A stretch of DNA of 64,000 bases from Tenrec ecaudatus. Its lineage: Eukaryota; Chordata; Mammalia; Afrosoricida; Tenrecidae. The stretch covers positions 82,657,563 to 82,721,562 of the forward strand of contig NC_134545.1 in NCBI RefSeq assembly GCF_050624435.1. The letters are read 5' to 3'. This document shows, piece by piece, positions 11,936 to 22,563 of this stretch (within the stretch, counting starts at the first letter, position 1; every line of letters begins with the position of its first letter). The notes beneath the pieces are model-generated. The model did not search any database. It was not told where the DNA came from and was given only the letters and a program-made list of their open reading frames with translations. The position numbers and the translations under genes were made by a program.

Positions 11936-12439
11936 TAACTCACAGTTTAGGAGGTTGGAAATCCAATTCAAAGTGCTGGTTCTAAAGGAAGGCTGTCTCT
12001 CTCCGTCAGCTCTGAGGGAAGGTTCCTGTTTCCTCGCAACAACCATGGGTTTAGCATTCCTTAGAGACGTCTATGTGCTTTGGTATCAATCTCCCCCTAG
12101 GTCCAGTGGGTTCTTAGCACAGGTACCCCACATCCAAAGACATGCTCAATTCCCTGATCTTCTTTCCTGTATGGTAATCAGGTCCCTCTTCTGCATCTTC
12201 TCTCTTCATTTATCACTTATAAAGTAATATAGGCCACACCCCAGGGAAATTCCCAACTTCCCAGCCCAGTCCCCTTCCAACTGATTGGCTGATCACATCA
12301 TGGGATAGTGCATATTTTTTAACTGTCAAATTGCATCATTACATAACAACCGGACCACTGAGAATCATGGCCCAGTCAAATGGACACCTTTTTTAGGGGT
12401 TGGGCGACACATACTTTGACCCATGACAGAGGTAGATAA

Positions 12440-12615
12440 TTTCATCATTGCTACCCTGGCCAACATTTCATGATGCCATTACCATTATTACCCTCATCCT
12501 ATGAATCAGAAAACCGAGGCACAAAAAAGATGGAGCAATTTGCTCTCAAGTTACACAGCTAGTAATTTGTAGAGCAAAGATTTAAATCCAAGCTATTCAG
12601 CTTCAGAGATCCTTA
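12440..12615 (+). mobile_element. MIR SINE
   Basis: AAAACCGAGGCACAAAAAAG, then AGTTACACAGCTAGTAATTTG, then AGAGCAAAGATTTAAATCCAAG is the classic MIR core and 3' region (cf. GAGGCACAGAGAGG..CACACAGCTAGTAAG). Confidence 0.85.
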
Positions 12616-13271
12616 ACTCCATGAATCACTGTCGTGGGAAGTAGGCGACCAGGTCAAGCCAACTTTCTCTTTGTGACATTCTGCCTACTCTCACGCATAT
12701 TATCATATGCTTTGCCTGATTATTTCTGGAAGGAAAGGCATTCAGTGGTGAGTTTGTCTGTAAAATCGTTCTTAAGGAATGAGAGTATAAACGGAAAGTG
12801 CTTGGTTGCTTGATTTTCCTCTGTGCTTCACTTTTCTCCCCATTCCTAACTGTGCCTAAAAAGGCAGCGAGGTGGGGTGGACCACCACTGAAACAATTAT
12901 GATGTAGTGGGGAACCCCACAGCCCAGGATGATGAGAGCTCATGGGGACAGAGATCTGAAATGACTTGTCAGTGTTGTGGAGGTGAGGAGAGTTGGATGT
13001 GGTGGAGGGGGAGGAGGGGACAAAGGGCATGCTGGGCAGAGAGGACAGCATGAATAAAGTGGGGGTGTTGGGGCGGCAGTTTAAGAGCAGTAAGAGGCTC
13101 TGTCTACCTGGAGTCATGCTCCTTGTTTTGTTCTGGATGTAAGTGGGTTAATTCGGGGGACCTGCATGAGGGCCTGGATTCCAAATTCAGGTGTCTCTGA
13201 GAACACACCTTATTATGACATGTCCAATCACATGCATCTTGGGGTTTCAGTGTTGAGTTGAAAGGGTTGGT
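12616..13271. other. Unassigned intergenic sequence
   Basis: A minus-strand frame of 163 codons (13,117-12,626) is open. It is Ser/Pro-rich low-complexity text with no recognisable domain or splice signals, and I regard it as chance. No repeat is assigned. Confidence 0.4.
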
Positions 13272-13287
13272 TATTTAAGAATTATTT

Positions 13288-14225
13288 TTTAAAACATTTT
13301 ATTAGGGGCTCATACAACTCTTATCACAATCCATACATACATCAATTGTGTAAAGCACATCTGTACATTCTTTGCCCTCATCATTTCCAAAGCATTTGCT
13401 CTCCACTTAAGCCCTTTGTATCAGGTCCTCGTTTTTCCCCCTCCCTCCCCACTCCCCTTACCTCATGAGCCCTTGATAATTTATAAATAATTATTTTGTC
13501 ATATCTTGTCCTGCCTGACGTCTCCCTTCACCCCCTTTTCTGTTGTCTGTCCCCCAGGGAGGAGGTCACATGTAGATCCTTGTAATCGGTTCCCTCTTTC
13601 CAACCCACTCTCCCTCTACCCTGCCAGTATCACCACTCATACCCCTGGTCCTGAAATTATCATCTGCCCTAGATTCCCTGTGCCTCCAGCTCCTATCTGC
13701 ACCAGTGTATATCCTCTGCTCTATCCAGCCTTGCAAGGCAGAATTGGGATCATGATAGTTGGGCGGGGGAGAAGCATTTAAAAACTGGAGGAAAGCTGTA
13801 TTCTTCATCGGTGCTACATTGTACCCTGACTGACTCATCTCCTCCCCTAGACCCCTTTCCAAGGAGATCTCCAGTGGCCAACAAATGGACTTTGGGTCTC
13901 CTCTCTGCACTTCGCCCTTCATTCACTCTGGTAAGATTTTTTTTTGTTCTTTGATGCCTGATAACTGATCCTTTCGGGACCACGTGATCACACAGGCTGG
14001 TGTGTTCTTCCATGTGGGCTTTGTTGCTTCTGAGCTACATGGCTGCTTGTTTACCTTCAAGCCTTTAAGACCCCAGATGCTATATCTTTTGTTAGCCCGG
14101 CACCATCAGCTTTCTTCACCATATTTGTTTGTTCACCCACTTTGGCTTCAGCAGTTGTGTCGGGACGGTGAGCATCATAGAATGCCAATTTAATAGAAGA
14201 AAGTATTCTTGCATAGAGAGAGTAA
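13288..14225 (-). mobile_element. L1 3' UTR insertion with perfect 16-bp target duplication
   Basis: Truncated L1 3' end in antisense, flanked by TATTTAAGAATTATTT at 13,272-13,287 and 14,226-14,241. The duplication is perfect, which defines both edges and shows standard L1 target-primed insertion. The open frames inside (13,506-13,781 +, 13,922-13,566 -) are UTR by-products. Confidence 0.95.
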
Positions 14226-14266
14226 TATTTAAGAATTATTTAACAAGTTCCTACTATATGCTAGGC

Positions 14267-14462
14267 AGGAGCCCTCCTGGTGTAGTGGCTACACATTGGG
14301 CTGTTACTGTAAGGTCACCAGTTTGAAACCAACCGCAGCTCCTTGGGAAAAAGAGGAAGCGTTCTACCCCTGTAAAGAGTTACATCTCAGAAACCCACAG
14401 GGGCAGATCTACCATGCCCTTTAGGGTCGCTATGAGTTAGAATCAACTCAATGGCAGAGAGA
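14267..14462 (+). mobile_element. AfroSINE, near full length
   Basis: Starts AGGAGCCCTCCTGGTGTAGTGG, passes CACCAGTTTGAAACCA, and ends GAGTTAGAATCAACTCAATGGC. Confidence 0.9.
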
Positions 14463-14482
14463 GAGCACTAATCTCTGTGATA

Positions 14483-14690
14483 AAGATCCCTGGTGGACAC
14501 AATGGACCAGGTGTTGGGCTGCTAACTACAAAGCTGGCAGTCCAAATGCACTAGTCTGCCTAAAGATGAGGCTGTCTGCTCCCCAAGACTTACGGCTTTG
14601 GAAACCCTAGTAGCTAGCCTCTCTCCTCTGTGCTACAGGATCGCCGCAAAATTGACTCCGTGGCAGTAGATTTACTTTGGTTGGTTTTAG
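14483..14690 (+). mobile_element. AfroSINE, second tandem-sense copy
   Basis: Starts AGATCCCTGGTGGACACAATGG, has GGCTGCTAACTACAAAGC, and ends with AAAATTGACTCCGTGGCAGT. It carries an internal insertion near 14,600-14,640 (CTCTCCTCTGTGCTACAGG). Confidence 0.8.
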
Positions 14691-14937
14691 TGTAGGCGTT
14701 ATTGACAAGGGAGCATGCAGGGGCAAAAGGAGCGATGGACAGTGACTGGACGGCTGAAGGGTATGATGTCTGGATTAGGTCCTAATAAAATGGTTGAAAG
14801 AAAACAGAAAAAAAGAAAACAGAAATAAGGAGCTATGGAGAAGGGTCTGGAATTGAGGAGTGTTTGTGGGAAGAAAACTAAGAAGGCTACTCTTTTCCCT
14901 GACCACTTTCCAAAGGGAAACAGCATTCGTGTTGCAC

Positions 14938-14962
14938 TAAACAAACAAACAAACAAACAAAA
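14938..14962 (+). repeat. (AAAC)n microsatellite
   Basis: Five tandem ACAA units followed by an A-run; probably an old poly(A) tail. Confidence 0.85.
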
Positions 14963-15069
14963 AATCCATTTGGTCCCAGCTCTCTTTAGTCCATTATGAG
15001 CAAATCTTTGTAAAAATTCTGCCTGAGGAGGATTTCCCCCACCCCATTTCCTTGTTTCCCAAGCCCCAA

Positions 15070-15245
15070 ACCTCCTGCTATTAGTCCTTTCTGACTCCTG
15101 GTGACCTAAAGACCGAGTAGGACTGCTCCTAGGATTTCCGAGGTTGTACCTCTTTATGGGAGCAGGCTACCTCATCTTTCTTCAGAAGATTGGCTAAGGG
15201 ATTCAAACCACCAACCTTCCAGTTGTCTGCCCAATACTGAAGATT
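15070..15245 (-). mobile_element. AfroSINE, minus strand
   Basis: Plus-strand order: GACTCCTGGTGACC, GTAGGACTGCTCC, GGGAGCAGGCTACCTCATCTTTC, TTCAAACCACCAACCTTCC. Confidence 0.8.
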
Positions 15246-15252
15246 CTTTGTT

Positions 15253-15430
15253 CCCAGAACCACCAAACCCATGCCATCCAGTCGATTTTGACTCTTAGGG
15301 ACGCTGTGTAGGGTTTCTGAAGCTGTACACTTTACAGGAGCAGATAGCTTCTCCATCTTTTCCCCATCTCGTATCTGATGGGTCTGAATCACCAACCCAG
15401 CAGTTAGCAGTCCAACATTTACCAAATGGT
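15253..15430 (-). mobile_element. AfroSINE, minus strand
   Basis: Plus-strand order: CATGCCATCCAGTCGATTTTG, TAGGGTTTCTGAAGCTGTA, GAATCACCAACCCAGCAGTTAG. Confidence 0.8.
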
Positions 15431-15435
15431 CCCAT

Positions 15436-15708
15436 CAGGGCTGCTTTCCACTGCCATCAAGTCAATTCCAATTCACATTGGCCCTCTATAGAGAGTTTTG
15501 GAGGCTGTGACTCACTGCAGGAGCAGAGAGCCTCATCTTTCTCCCTTGGAGCAACTGGTGGATTTGAACTACTAACTTTGCTCCACCAGATAGTGCACCA
15601 GCACATGGCCTCGTGGTCCCCTTTCAAAGCTACTGGGTGGGTTTGAACCACTGACTTGGCAGTTAGCAACTCAATGCATAGCCCACTGAGCCATCAGAGT
15701 CCTGTCCC
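15436..15708 (-). mobile_element. AfroSINE pair, minus strand (one partial)
   Basis: CACTGCCATCAAGTCAATTCC begins a copy that runs to GATTTGAACTACTAACTTTG. A second head-only piece follows (GGTTTGAACCACTGACTTGG..AGCCCACTGAGCCATCAGAG). This suggests one SINE truncated beside or inside another. Confidence 0.75.
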
Positions 15709-15721
15709 TTTCCTTGTTCCT

Positions 15722-15912
15722 CACTCACTGCCTTTGAGTTCATGCTGACTCATAGCGACCCTATAGGTCAGAGTAGAACAGCCCCTGTGGGTTTCTGAGA
15801 CTGTAAATCTTGACAGTAGCCGAAAGCCTCATCTTTCAAAGTGCCTGGTGGTTTCAAACTGCTGACCCTGTGGTCAGTCCAGTGTGGAACCTCTATGCCA
15901 CCAGGACCCCCC
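15722..15912 (-). mobile_element. AfroSINE, minus strand
   Basis: GACTCATAGCGACCCTATAGG, GAACAGCCCCTGTGGGTTTC, GGTGGTTTCAAACTGCTGACC and the terminal CACCAGGACCCC are all present in antisense order. Confidence 0.9.
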
Positions 15913-16327
15913 CTTTCCTGTTAGCTCTTTATAATTTACCAAGCCATTTCCCATCCATGATAGGGCTGTTATCCTCCTGAGTGCTCAGTGCAGTGGGTAG
16001 CAATGGGAAGTCTCCATTTTACAGCAGAATCATCTAAGGTTAGTGCTTTATAACAGCAGATCTTGGGGCAGGGGGAAATCTCCTAGTCTCAGGGTGGCTT
16101 GTTCCCTTCCACATACCACCCTTCCATCCAGCTCCTGCTCATTGCTTGACTTTGTCCAAGGCAGGCCAGAGCCCCTGGTGCACCTTGGCGTGCGAGATGG
16201 GTTTGCTGCACTGCGTCCTGCTGCAGGTGTGGAGGAACCAGAATCATGTGAAGAAGGGGACGGAGACTGGAGCTAGGCTGCCTCAAACTAAGACACACCA
16301 GTAGCTCCGTGAAGTTCGAAGAGGTGA

Positions 16328-16425
16328 TCAGGAACTCTGATGGCATAGTGGTTACAAGTTGTGCTGTGGTCTGCAAGGTCAGCAGTTCAAAACCACCAGC
16401 CAGCTCCGCAGAGAAAAGAAGAGGT
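16328..16425 (+). mobile_element. AfroSINE head fragment
   Basis: CAGGAACTCTGATGGCATAGTGG, then AAGGTCAGCAGTTCAAAACCACC. Only the tRNA-like half remains before a downstream L1. Confidence 0.75.
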
Positions 16426-16477
16426 GAGGAAGGGTTTCCCCAGAGCCTTAAGAGGGGCATGGCCCTGCTGATACATT

Positions 16478-17146
16478 GATGAAGGGGGAAGTGCAAAGTG
16501 GCGACCCAAAGTCTATTTGTCGGCCACTGGAGATTCCCTTGCAGAGGGGGCTAGGGGAGATGAGTCAGTCAGGGTGTGATATAGCACCGATGAAGAATAC
16601 AGCTTTCCTCTAGTTCCTAAATGCTTCCTCCCACCACCCCAACCCCTCCACTATCATGATCTGAATTCTACCTTGCAAGTCTGGATAGAGCAGAGGATAT
16701 ACACTGGTGCATATAGGAGCTGGAGGCACAGGGAATCCAGGGCAGATGATACCTTCAGGACCAGGACTGTGAGTGGCGATACTGGGAGGGTAGAGGGAAA
16801 GTGGGTTGGAAAGAGGGAACCGATTACAAGGATCTACATGTGACCTCTTCCCTGGGGGACAGACAACAGAAAAGGGAGTGAAGGGAGACATCGGACAGGG
16901 CAAGATATGACAAAATAATGATTTATAAATTATCAAGGGCTCATGAGGGAGGGGGGAGCAGGGAGGGAGGGCAAAAATGAGGACCTGATGCCAGGGGCTT
17001 AGGTGGAGAGTAAATGCTTTGAGAATGATGAGGGCAATGAATGTACAAATGTGCTTTACACAATTGATGTATGTATGGATTGTGATAAGAGTTGTATGAG
17101 CCCCTAATAAAACATTTAAAAAACAAAACAAACAAACAAAAAAAGA
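16478..17146 (+). mobile_element. L1 3' end in the plus sense, with A-rich tail
   Basis: This is the only large young-type L1 tail in sense on the plus strand. It runs GAGATGAGTCAGTCAGGGTG, CAGAGGATATACACTGGTGC, GGATCTACATGTGACCTC, ATTGTGATAAGAGTTGTATG and ends CCCTAATAAAACATTTAAAA plus an A-rich tail to 17,146. It directly abuts a MaLR-like LTR 3' end. Confidence 0.92.
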
Positions 17147-17215
17147 CTCAGGGCCACCTGAACTGTGAGAGAATAAATATCTGTTGTTTTAAGTTCCCCT
17201 AGCCCCTCACCCCCC
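17147..17215 (+). mobile_element. MaLR-type LTR 3' end remnant
   Basis: CTGAACTGTGAGAGAATAAATATCTGTTG is the MaLR polyadenylation region (cf. CTAAACTGTGAGGAAATATAT at about 28,935). The L1 tail lies immediately 5' of it. Confidence 0.6.
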
Positions 17216-17334
17216 AAAAAATTACCATTCAAGAAGGTAAACTAATTGATCCCAACCTTGCAGGAAACAAGCGCCTTTAACATGATGAAATTGAGACTGA
17301 TTACATGCATGCACACACACAATTCATGGCATAG

Positions 17335-17445
17335 GTGATGCCTTGCTGAGATGAAAATGACCCTTACAGGAGCTACTGGTGGGTTCAAACCACTGACCTT
17401 ATGATTAGCAGCTCAACTCATACTCCTTTACCCGACCAGGGTTCT
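17335..17445 (-). mobile_element. AfroSINE head fragment, minus strand
   Basis: ACTGGTGGGTTCAAACCACTGACCTTATGATTAGCAG is the antisense tRNA-like head. Confidence 0.7.
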
Positions 17446-17737
17446 AGTTGATACCTGAACCCACATCGTTCTGGATAGGAGCATTTACTAATGCTAGAGT
17501 GCCCGAAAGCCAGGAAAATGTGTCTCCTTCTGTGCTCAGGAGCCACAGGAAGGAAGAGTTCTCAGGTAGCAGGGCCAACCAGAGGCCACATTTCCTTTTT
17601 CCTGATAACTATTTTCTCCTCCCCGTTTCATACTGTGTGCTTTATTATGGTATTGTATTAGGAGAACATTGACACTCCGAGGAGATTGGGATAGGTCCCC
17701 CAGCAGGGTGAGGCCTTTTCTCTAAGATAACCTTCTA

Positions 17738-17935
17738 GTAGCCCTGGTGGTGTAGTAAGTTACACTTTGGACTGCTCATCATAGCATCAGCAGTTTGAAG
17801 CTAATGCCCTGGAGAAAGAGGAGGCTTCCTCGTCCCATAAAGAGCGACAGTCTCAGAAACCCACAGGACCAGTTCCACCCCATCCTATCAGGCCTCTCCG
17901 AGTCAGAATGACTCACTGGCAGAGAGGTTTTGTGT
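17738..17935 (+). mobile_element. AfroSINE, near full length
   Basis: TAGCCCTGGTGGTGTAGTAAG, CATCAGCAGTTTGAAGC, CTCAGAAACCCACAGGACC, GAGTCAGAATGACTCACTGGC in order. Confidence 0.85.
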
Positions 17936-18164
17936 CTGGTTGTTTTTTTTTTTGTTTTGTTTTTTGCATAAAGCCATATATAGACCTGTTTCTCTCATAC
18001 ACCTCGTTCAAGCTGTCCATTTTGGAGTTAACCTGGAGATGACAAGGCCCTAATTACCAAATCGACTGGCAACAGTCTGATAATTTCTTCTTTTTAGCTA
18101 CTCCAGAACTCCAAGGGTCCTCCATGGCTAGAACAGGACCTGGCACCAGGAATAACTGTTTCAA

Positions 18165-18425
18165 AGTTGGTATATCCTAGTGGTGCTCGGACTCTGGAGC
18201 CAGCCTGCCTTGGTTCAAATCTCAGGCTTGCCACTTCTTTTCTGTAAAGCCTTGGGCTTCTTACTTAACCTCTGGGTCTCTTGGGTTCCTCACATGTACA
18301 ATACTCATAAGAATAGATCTTATCTGGCAGAGTTGTGTAAGAATGGGCTGAGATTAGGCATGGCAAGGGCTTAGTGCGGCTCCTGGTACATTCTGAGTCC
18401 TTGTGAAATATTAACTATTATTTAT
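18165..18425 (+). mobile_element. MIR SINE
   Basis: Head CTCGGACTCTGGAGCCAGCCTGCC..GGTTCAAATC, core CTTGGGCTTCTTACTTAACCTCTGGG, then CTCCTGGTACATTCTGAG. Well-preserved MIR order. Confidence 0.8.
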
Positions 18426-18429
18426 TAAA

Positions 18430-20138
18430 GGGACGCTGCTTTCCTCCTCCAGGTATTTCTTACTTTTGTTTATTCCCACCCTCAACCCACAGTTTATATT
18501 TGTGAAGTCAGCTGCTCCAAATGCCCCACTTCCTTGGGATGCAAAAGTAGCTTACCTGTGAGTGCTTATTATTATTTCTTTCTACTGCTTAAAGCACTAC
18601 CTTAAAGCTGTGTAAACACATAGTTGATTTTTAATCCAAGTGCAAAGGGCCCTTTAAAGTATTCCTTGTTTATTCTGTTTCAAACAAAGATAGAAAACAA
18701 AATAAAAACCAAGCCCTGTGGATTCATGTTCCTTTATTGTATTTTGAAAGGCACCAAGCACATCTTGGATGCTGTGTACATGGTAACTCGCTAACAATAG
18801 TAACTGAGACAGATGAGAAACTCGAGAAAGCCAAGTCACCATTTTGAATTTAGCGTTTTATTGATGGGCTGAGTGGTTTGAGAGAGACAGTGTGGCTCCG
18901 GGGCTAAAGAGCCCACAGGGATTCCTAGGGCAAAGGCTTGCGTCTCAGTCACAACAGTAGCTCCGGTGACCCCACCCCCTGAGCTAGCAATTTCCTTCCT
19001 CTGGACCTCAAAATCGCCACGTGAGTACTGGGCACCTTGCCACCAAAGCCTCTCGCAGGGATGCTAAGCCAAGGCTACCATATCCAGTTCTGCAGACTTG
19101 ACGCGCACAGGCCCCCAGCTGAGGAATAAGTGGGGGCCGCCGGCATCCTGCCCAGGCCGTGCTTGTCATCTGTGCACCCTGGCAATTGGTTGAGCACACC
19201 TGGAGGAAGACGCACCTTTCCCCAATTTGTACAAGGGTGCTACCTGGTCACCCTGGCGGTTCAAACAATGAAGGGCTTTGTGGCCGACGGAAAGGTTGGC
19301 TGGTGGCACCCGCCCAGGAAGAGATGAACTGTCCAAGAAGCAAGGTAAACCGCAACCAAAGGGGCAGCAGTTGTCCAAAGCAAGGACCCAGAGATGCCAA
19401 GCAGACAGGGCACAGAGAAAAGCAAGCACCAGAGGGGAAGGCAAGTGACAGGGCACAAACTCCAACTGATAGTAGCCCCAGTGCAGGCTAATGTGCAGAC
19501 CAAAAATACAGGGCACATGGGGTCACAAGGGAACCCAGAGCAAGACTGTTTAAGCTTTGAGGCCCCTGCTACGTCCATCCCTTCTTTGGCTTCTTTCTTC
19601 TATGCTCCTTCCTGTATGATTGGGAGTCTTTATCTTGGCAGGTCTCGTGAGAATTTGTGATTTTTCCCTAATAAACAAGAGGTGGGGGTGGGCTTTTGAG
19701 TCTTTCTCTTGCTCCATTCACCAACTATACATTAGATCCAACATGAGTGGTGACTGGGAAAGGGTGGGTTGTATTACTAGACAATAGGTCTCTGATTCAT
19801 GTTGACCTACCTTGTATACCTCATCTGTACGCAGCGTCTCCAGACAGCCATCCTCTTTGCCATGATTTAAACAAAAGGGCATGCTCTTACACCGGTCCTG
19901 GCAAACAGCTGATGGGAACTCCAGTCCCAGATGAAGTGCATAAGTGAAGAAACTCTATTAAGCCGACCACTGACCATGGCAATGAATTCAAGCAAATTAC
20001 TTTTAATTGATTGTGTGATGTACAGAGTTATGCCCAAAGTTTTGTAAACAACAATATTTATAGCTTTGACTTTAAAATGCACCTGGCATACATGTGACCC
20101 AATCTAGCAAACGTTCATATAATACTAACAGATGTGCT
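18430..20138. other. Unassigned intergenic sequence
   Basis: No confident gene. A GC-richer patch at about 18,880-19,560 carries several overlapping frames of 63-116 codons on both strands, the pattern expected of chance frames in GC-rich DNA. A TTTTATTGATGGG near 18,857 might be an antisense polyadenylation region of an unrecognised LTR. I could not support a family. Confidence 0.4.
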
Positions 20139-20139
20139 G

Positions 20140-20358
20140 TTGTGGGGTGCTGCTGCGTCAGTTCCCACTCACAGTCACCTTATGTGCAACAGGTCCTTAA
20201 CCACCGTCCCAATTGTTCTTATGGTTGAACTTACCATGGAGGGACTGCCTTTGGTTCACTGCTCCTATACTTTACCGAGCATGATGTCCTTCTCCAGGGC
20301 GAGTTTCTCCTGATAATACGCCCAAAGTAGGTCAAACAAAGTCTCACCATCCTTGCTT
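20140..20358 (-). mobile_element. RTE LINE, left half (split by L1)
   Basis: Matches the corresponding part of the RTE at 9.6-9.9 kb: AACAGG.., ATGATGTCCTTCTCCAGGG, TTTCTCCTGATAATACG. It stops at CCATCCTTGCTT, where the L1 inserted, and resumes at 21,595. Confidence 0.85.
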
Positions 20359-21594
20359 TTATTTATTTATTTAAATAAATCATTTTACTGGAGGCTCTTA
20401 CAGCTTTTTTTTTTAACATTTTATTAGGGGGCTCATACAACTCTTATCACAATCCATACATATACATACATCAATTGTATAAAGCACATCCGTACATTCT
20501 TTGCCCTAATCATTTTCAAAGCATTTGCTCTCCACTTAAGCCCTTTGCATCAGGTCCTCTTTTTTTCCCCCTCCCTCCCCGCTCCCTCATGAGCCCTTGA
20601 TAATTTATAGATTGTTATTTTGTCATATCTTGCCCTATCTGGAGTCTCCCTTCCCCCCACCCCCTTCTCTGCCATCCGTCTCCCAGGGAGGAGGTCACAT
20701 GTGGATCCTTGTAATCGGTTCCCCCTTTCCAACCCACTCACCCTCTACTCTCCTAGTATTGCCCCTCACACCCCTGGTCCTGAAGGCATCATCCACCCTG
20801 GATTCTCCGTGCCTCAAGCTCCCATATACACCAGTGTACAAGCTCTTCCCTATCCAGTCCTGCAAGGCAGAATTCGGATCATGGTAGTTGAGGGGAGGAA
20901 GCATCCAGGACTTGGGGGAAAGCTGTGTTCTTCATCGGTACTACATCACACCCTGACTGACCCATCTCCTCTCCTAAACCCCTCTGTGAGGGGATCTCCA
21001 ATGGCCGACAAATGGGCTTTGGGTCTCCACTCTGCACTTCCCCCTTCATTCACTATGGTATATATATGTATTTTTTGCATGATGCCTTATACCTGGTCCC
21101 TTTGGCACCTCATGATCGCACAGGCTGGTGTGCTTCTTCCATGTGGGCTTTGTTGCTTCTGAGCTAGATGACTGCTTGTTCACCTTCAAGCCTTTAAGAC
21201 CCCAGACACTATCTCTTTTGATACCGGACACCATCAGCTTTCTTTACCACGTTTACTTGTTCACCCGCTTTGGCTTCAGCAGTTGTGTCGGGAGGGTGAG
21301 CATCATAGAATGCCAATTTAATAAAAGAAAGTATTCATGCATTGAGGGAGTGGTTGAGTAGAGGCCAAGGTCCTTCCACCACCTTAATACTAAACCTATA
21401 AACATAGACACATAGATCTATTTCCCCATCCTCATATATATATTTGCATGTATGTGTCTTTTTTATAGACCTCTATAAATGCTCTTTGACTCCTAGCTCT
21501 TTCCTCCATCTCCCTTGACTTTCCTCCTGCCCTACTACCATGCTCCGTCCCCACCTGGGTTACAGCTATACCTCTTCTTTACATAACCTTACCC
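20359..21594 (-). mobile_element. L1 3' UTR insertion into the RTE, 12-bp target duplication
   Basis: The duplication CCATCCTTGCTT is at 20,347-20,358 and 21,595-21,606. Between them lie a short older L1 tail-like start (ATCATTTTACTGGAGGCTCTTACAGC) and then a 1.2-kb antisense L1 3' UTR. This is one of the longest 3' UTR copies here, reaching the CACCTGGGTTACAGC region. The open frame at 20,620-21,162 (180 codons) is antisense UTR and not a gene. Confidence 0.9.
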
Positions 21595-22010
21595 CCATCC
21601 TTGCTTCTAAGGAGCATTCTGGTAGTACTTCTTCCAAGACAGATTTGTTTGTTCTTGTGGCAGCCCATGGTATTTTGAATATTCTTCGCCAGTACCATAA
21701 TTCAAATGCATCAATTCTTCTCCAGTCTTATTCATTGTCAAACTTTCACATATATACAAGGCAATTGAAAACAGTTTGGCTCGGTTCATCCTCAAAGTAA
21801 TATCCTCACTTTAAAAGACTTCAAAGAGGTCTTACGCAGAAGATTTACCCAATGCAACGTGCCATTTGATCTCTTGACTGCTGCTTTCATAAGCGTTGAT
21901 TGGGAATCCAAGCAAGACAGAACTTTTGACAACTTCAACCTTTTCCCAGTGTATCGTGATGCTACCTGTTGGTCCAGTTGTGAAGAATTTGGTTTCTTTA
22001 CATCGACAGA
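21595..22010 (-). pseudogene. RTE LINE, right half, RT C-terminal remnant
   Basis: Continues the RTE of 20,140-20,358 after the L1. Minus-strand frames contain LFSIALYICESL, matching VFSIASYACESW in the copy at 10.0 kb, a conserved RTE block downstream of the RT core. The frames are broken. Confidence 0.85.
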
Positions 22011-22240
22011 TTTAAGAGGAATGGTGTCACATTCATCGTCAGAAGGACATTTCAAGATCTGCCTTGAAGTAAAATGCTGTCTGTGATAGGATAATATCTA
22101 CAAGGAAATCCAGTCAATACAACTATTTTTCAAATGTATGCACCAACCACTACAGCTAATTATGCAGAGATTGAAGAATTCTACCAATATCTTCACATGG
22201 GTGGTAGATATGGATAATTTAATCCTAACATGGTCAACAT
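22010..22240 (+). pseudogene. RTE endonuclease fragment in inverted orientation
   Basis: In plus-strand frames, RNGVTFIVRR (from about 22,017) and QMYAPTTTANYAEIEEFYQYL (about 22,132-22,195) match the conserved RTE/BovB endonuclease blocks RRNGV and QVYAPTTNAEEAEVEQFY. It abuts the minus-strand RTE head to head, the geometry of a 5' inversion during insertion (twin priming). Confidence 0.8.
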
Positions 22241-22464
22241 AAAAGAAAACTAGAAACATTTATATTTATCTAACATGAAAATTTTCATTTACATAGCAAG
22301 TGAAGTTTTTTTTTGTATTGTCTATTACTTGGGATACAACATGGGATATTATCAACATATGCTAATAAAAGAAGTACTAGGCATCTGCTACTTTTACTGG
22401 CTAAGAAAACACTGTATTTGAAAAGAAGTTCCATCATGGATAGCTAACATACATGTATATGCCA

Positions 22465-22528
22465 AGGGTCTTCAAAATATTCATGGAAAAATGGAATGAA
22501 ATAATTGAATTTTCCCACAAATGCTTTG

Positions 22529-22530
<2 letters not shown>
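22465..22530. mobile_element. Palindromic MITE, copy 1
   Basis: GGGTCTTCAAAATATTCATGG forms one arm, with an imperfect mirror TTTTCCCACAAATGCTTTGAAG. It resembles the palindromic elements at 35.55, 39.97, 49.82, 57.82 and 59.48 kb. Probably a mariner-type non-autonomous element. Confidence 0.55.

Positions 22531-22561
<31 letters not shown>
22531..22561 (+). repeat. (GT)n microsatellite
   Basis: Fifteen uninterrupted GT units. Confidence 0.95.

Positions 22562-22563
<2 letters not shown>

Larger units (their letters stand above)
9557..12420 (-). mobile_element. MaLR-type LTR split by an RTE LINE insertion
   Basis: The two halves of one antisense MaLR-like LTR flank the RTE. The left part (about 9,557-9,614) reads AGGGCAGCAATAACC..CTTTAACAAAGAGAA. 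The right part (about 11,936-12,420) continues CTCACAGTTTAGGAGGTTGG..AGTGCTGG and ends near GAATCATGGCCCAGTCAAATGGACACC. A related copy in the opposite orientation is at 28,462-28,997. No retroviral genes are present. Confidence 0.6.

Noticed and set aside
12626..13117. 163-codon minus-strand frame
   Set aside because: Low-complexity Ser/Pro-rich text, with no domain, splice sites or promoter nearby.
20620..21162. 180-codon open frame on the plus strand
   Set aside because: Lies wholly inside antisense L1 3' UTR. The same text recurs with broken frames at 13.5 and 59.7 kb.
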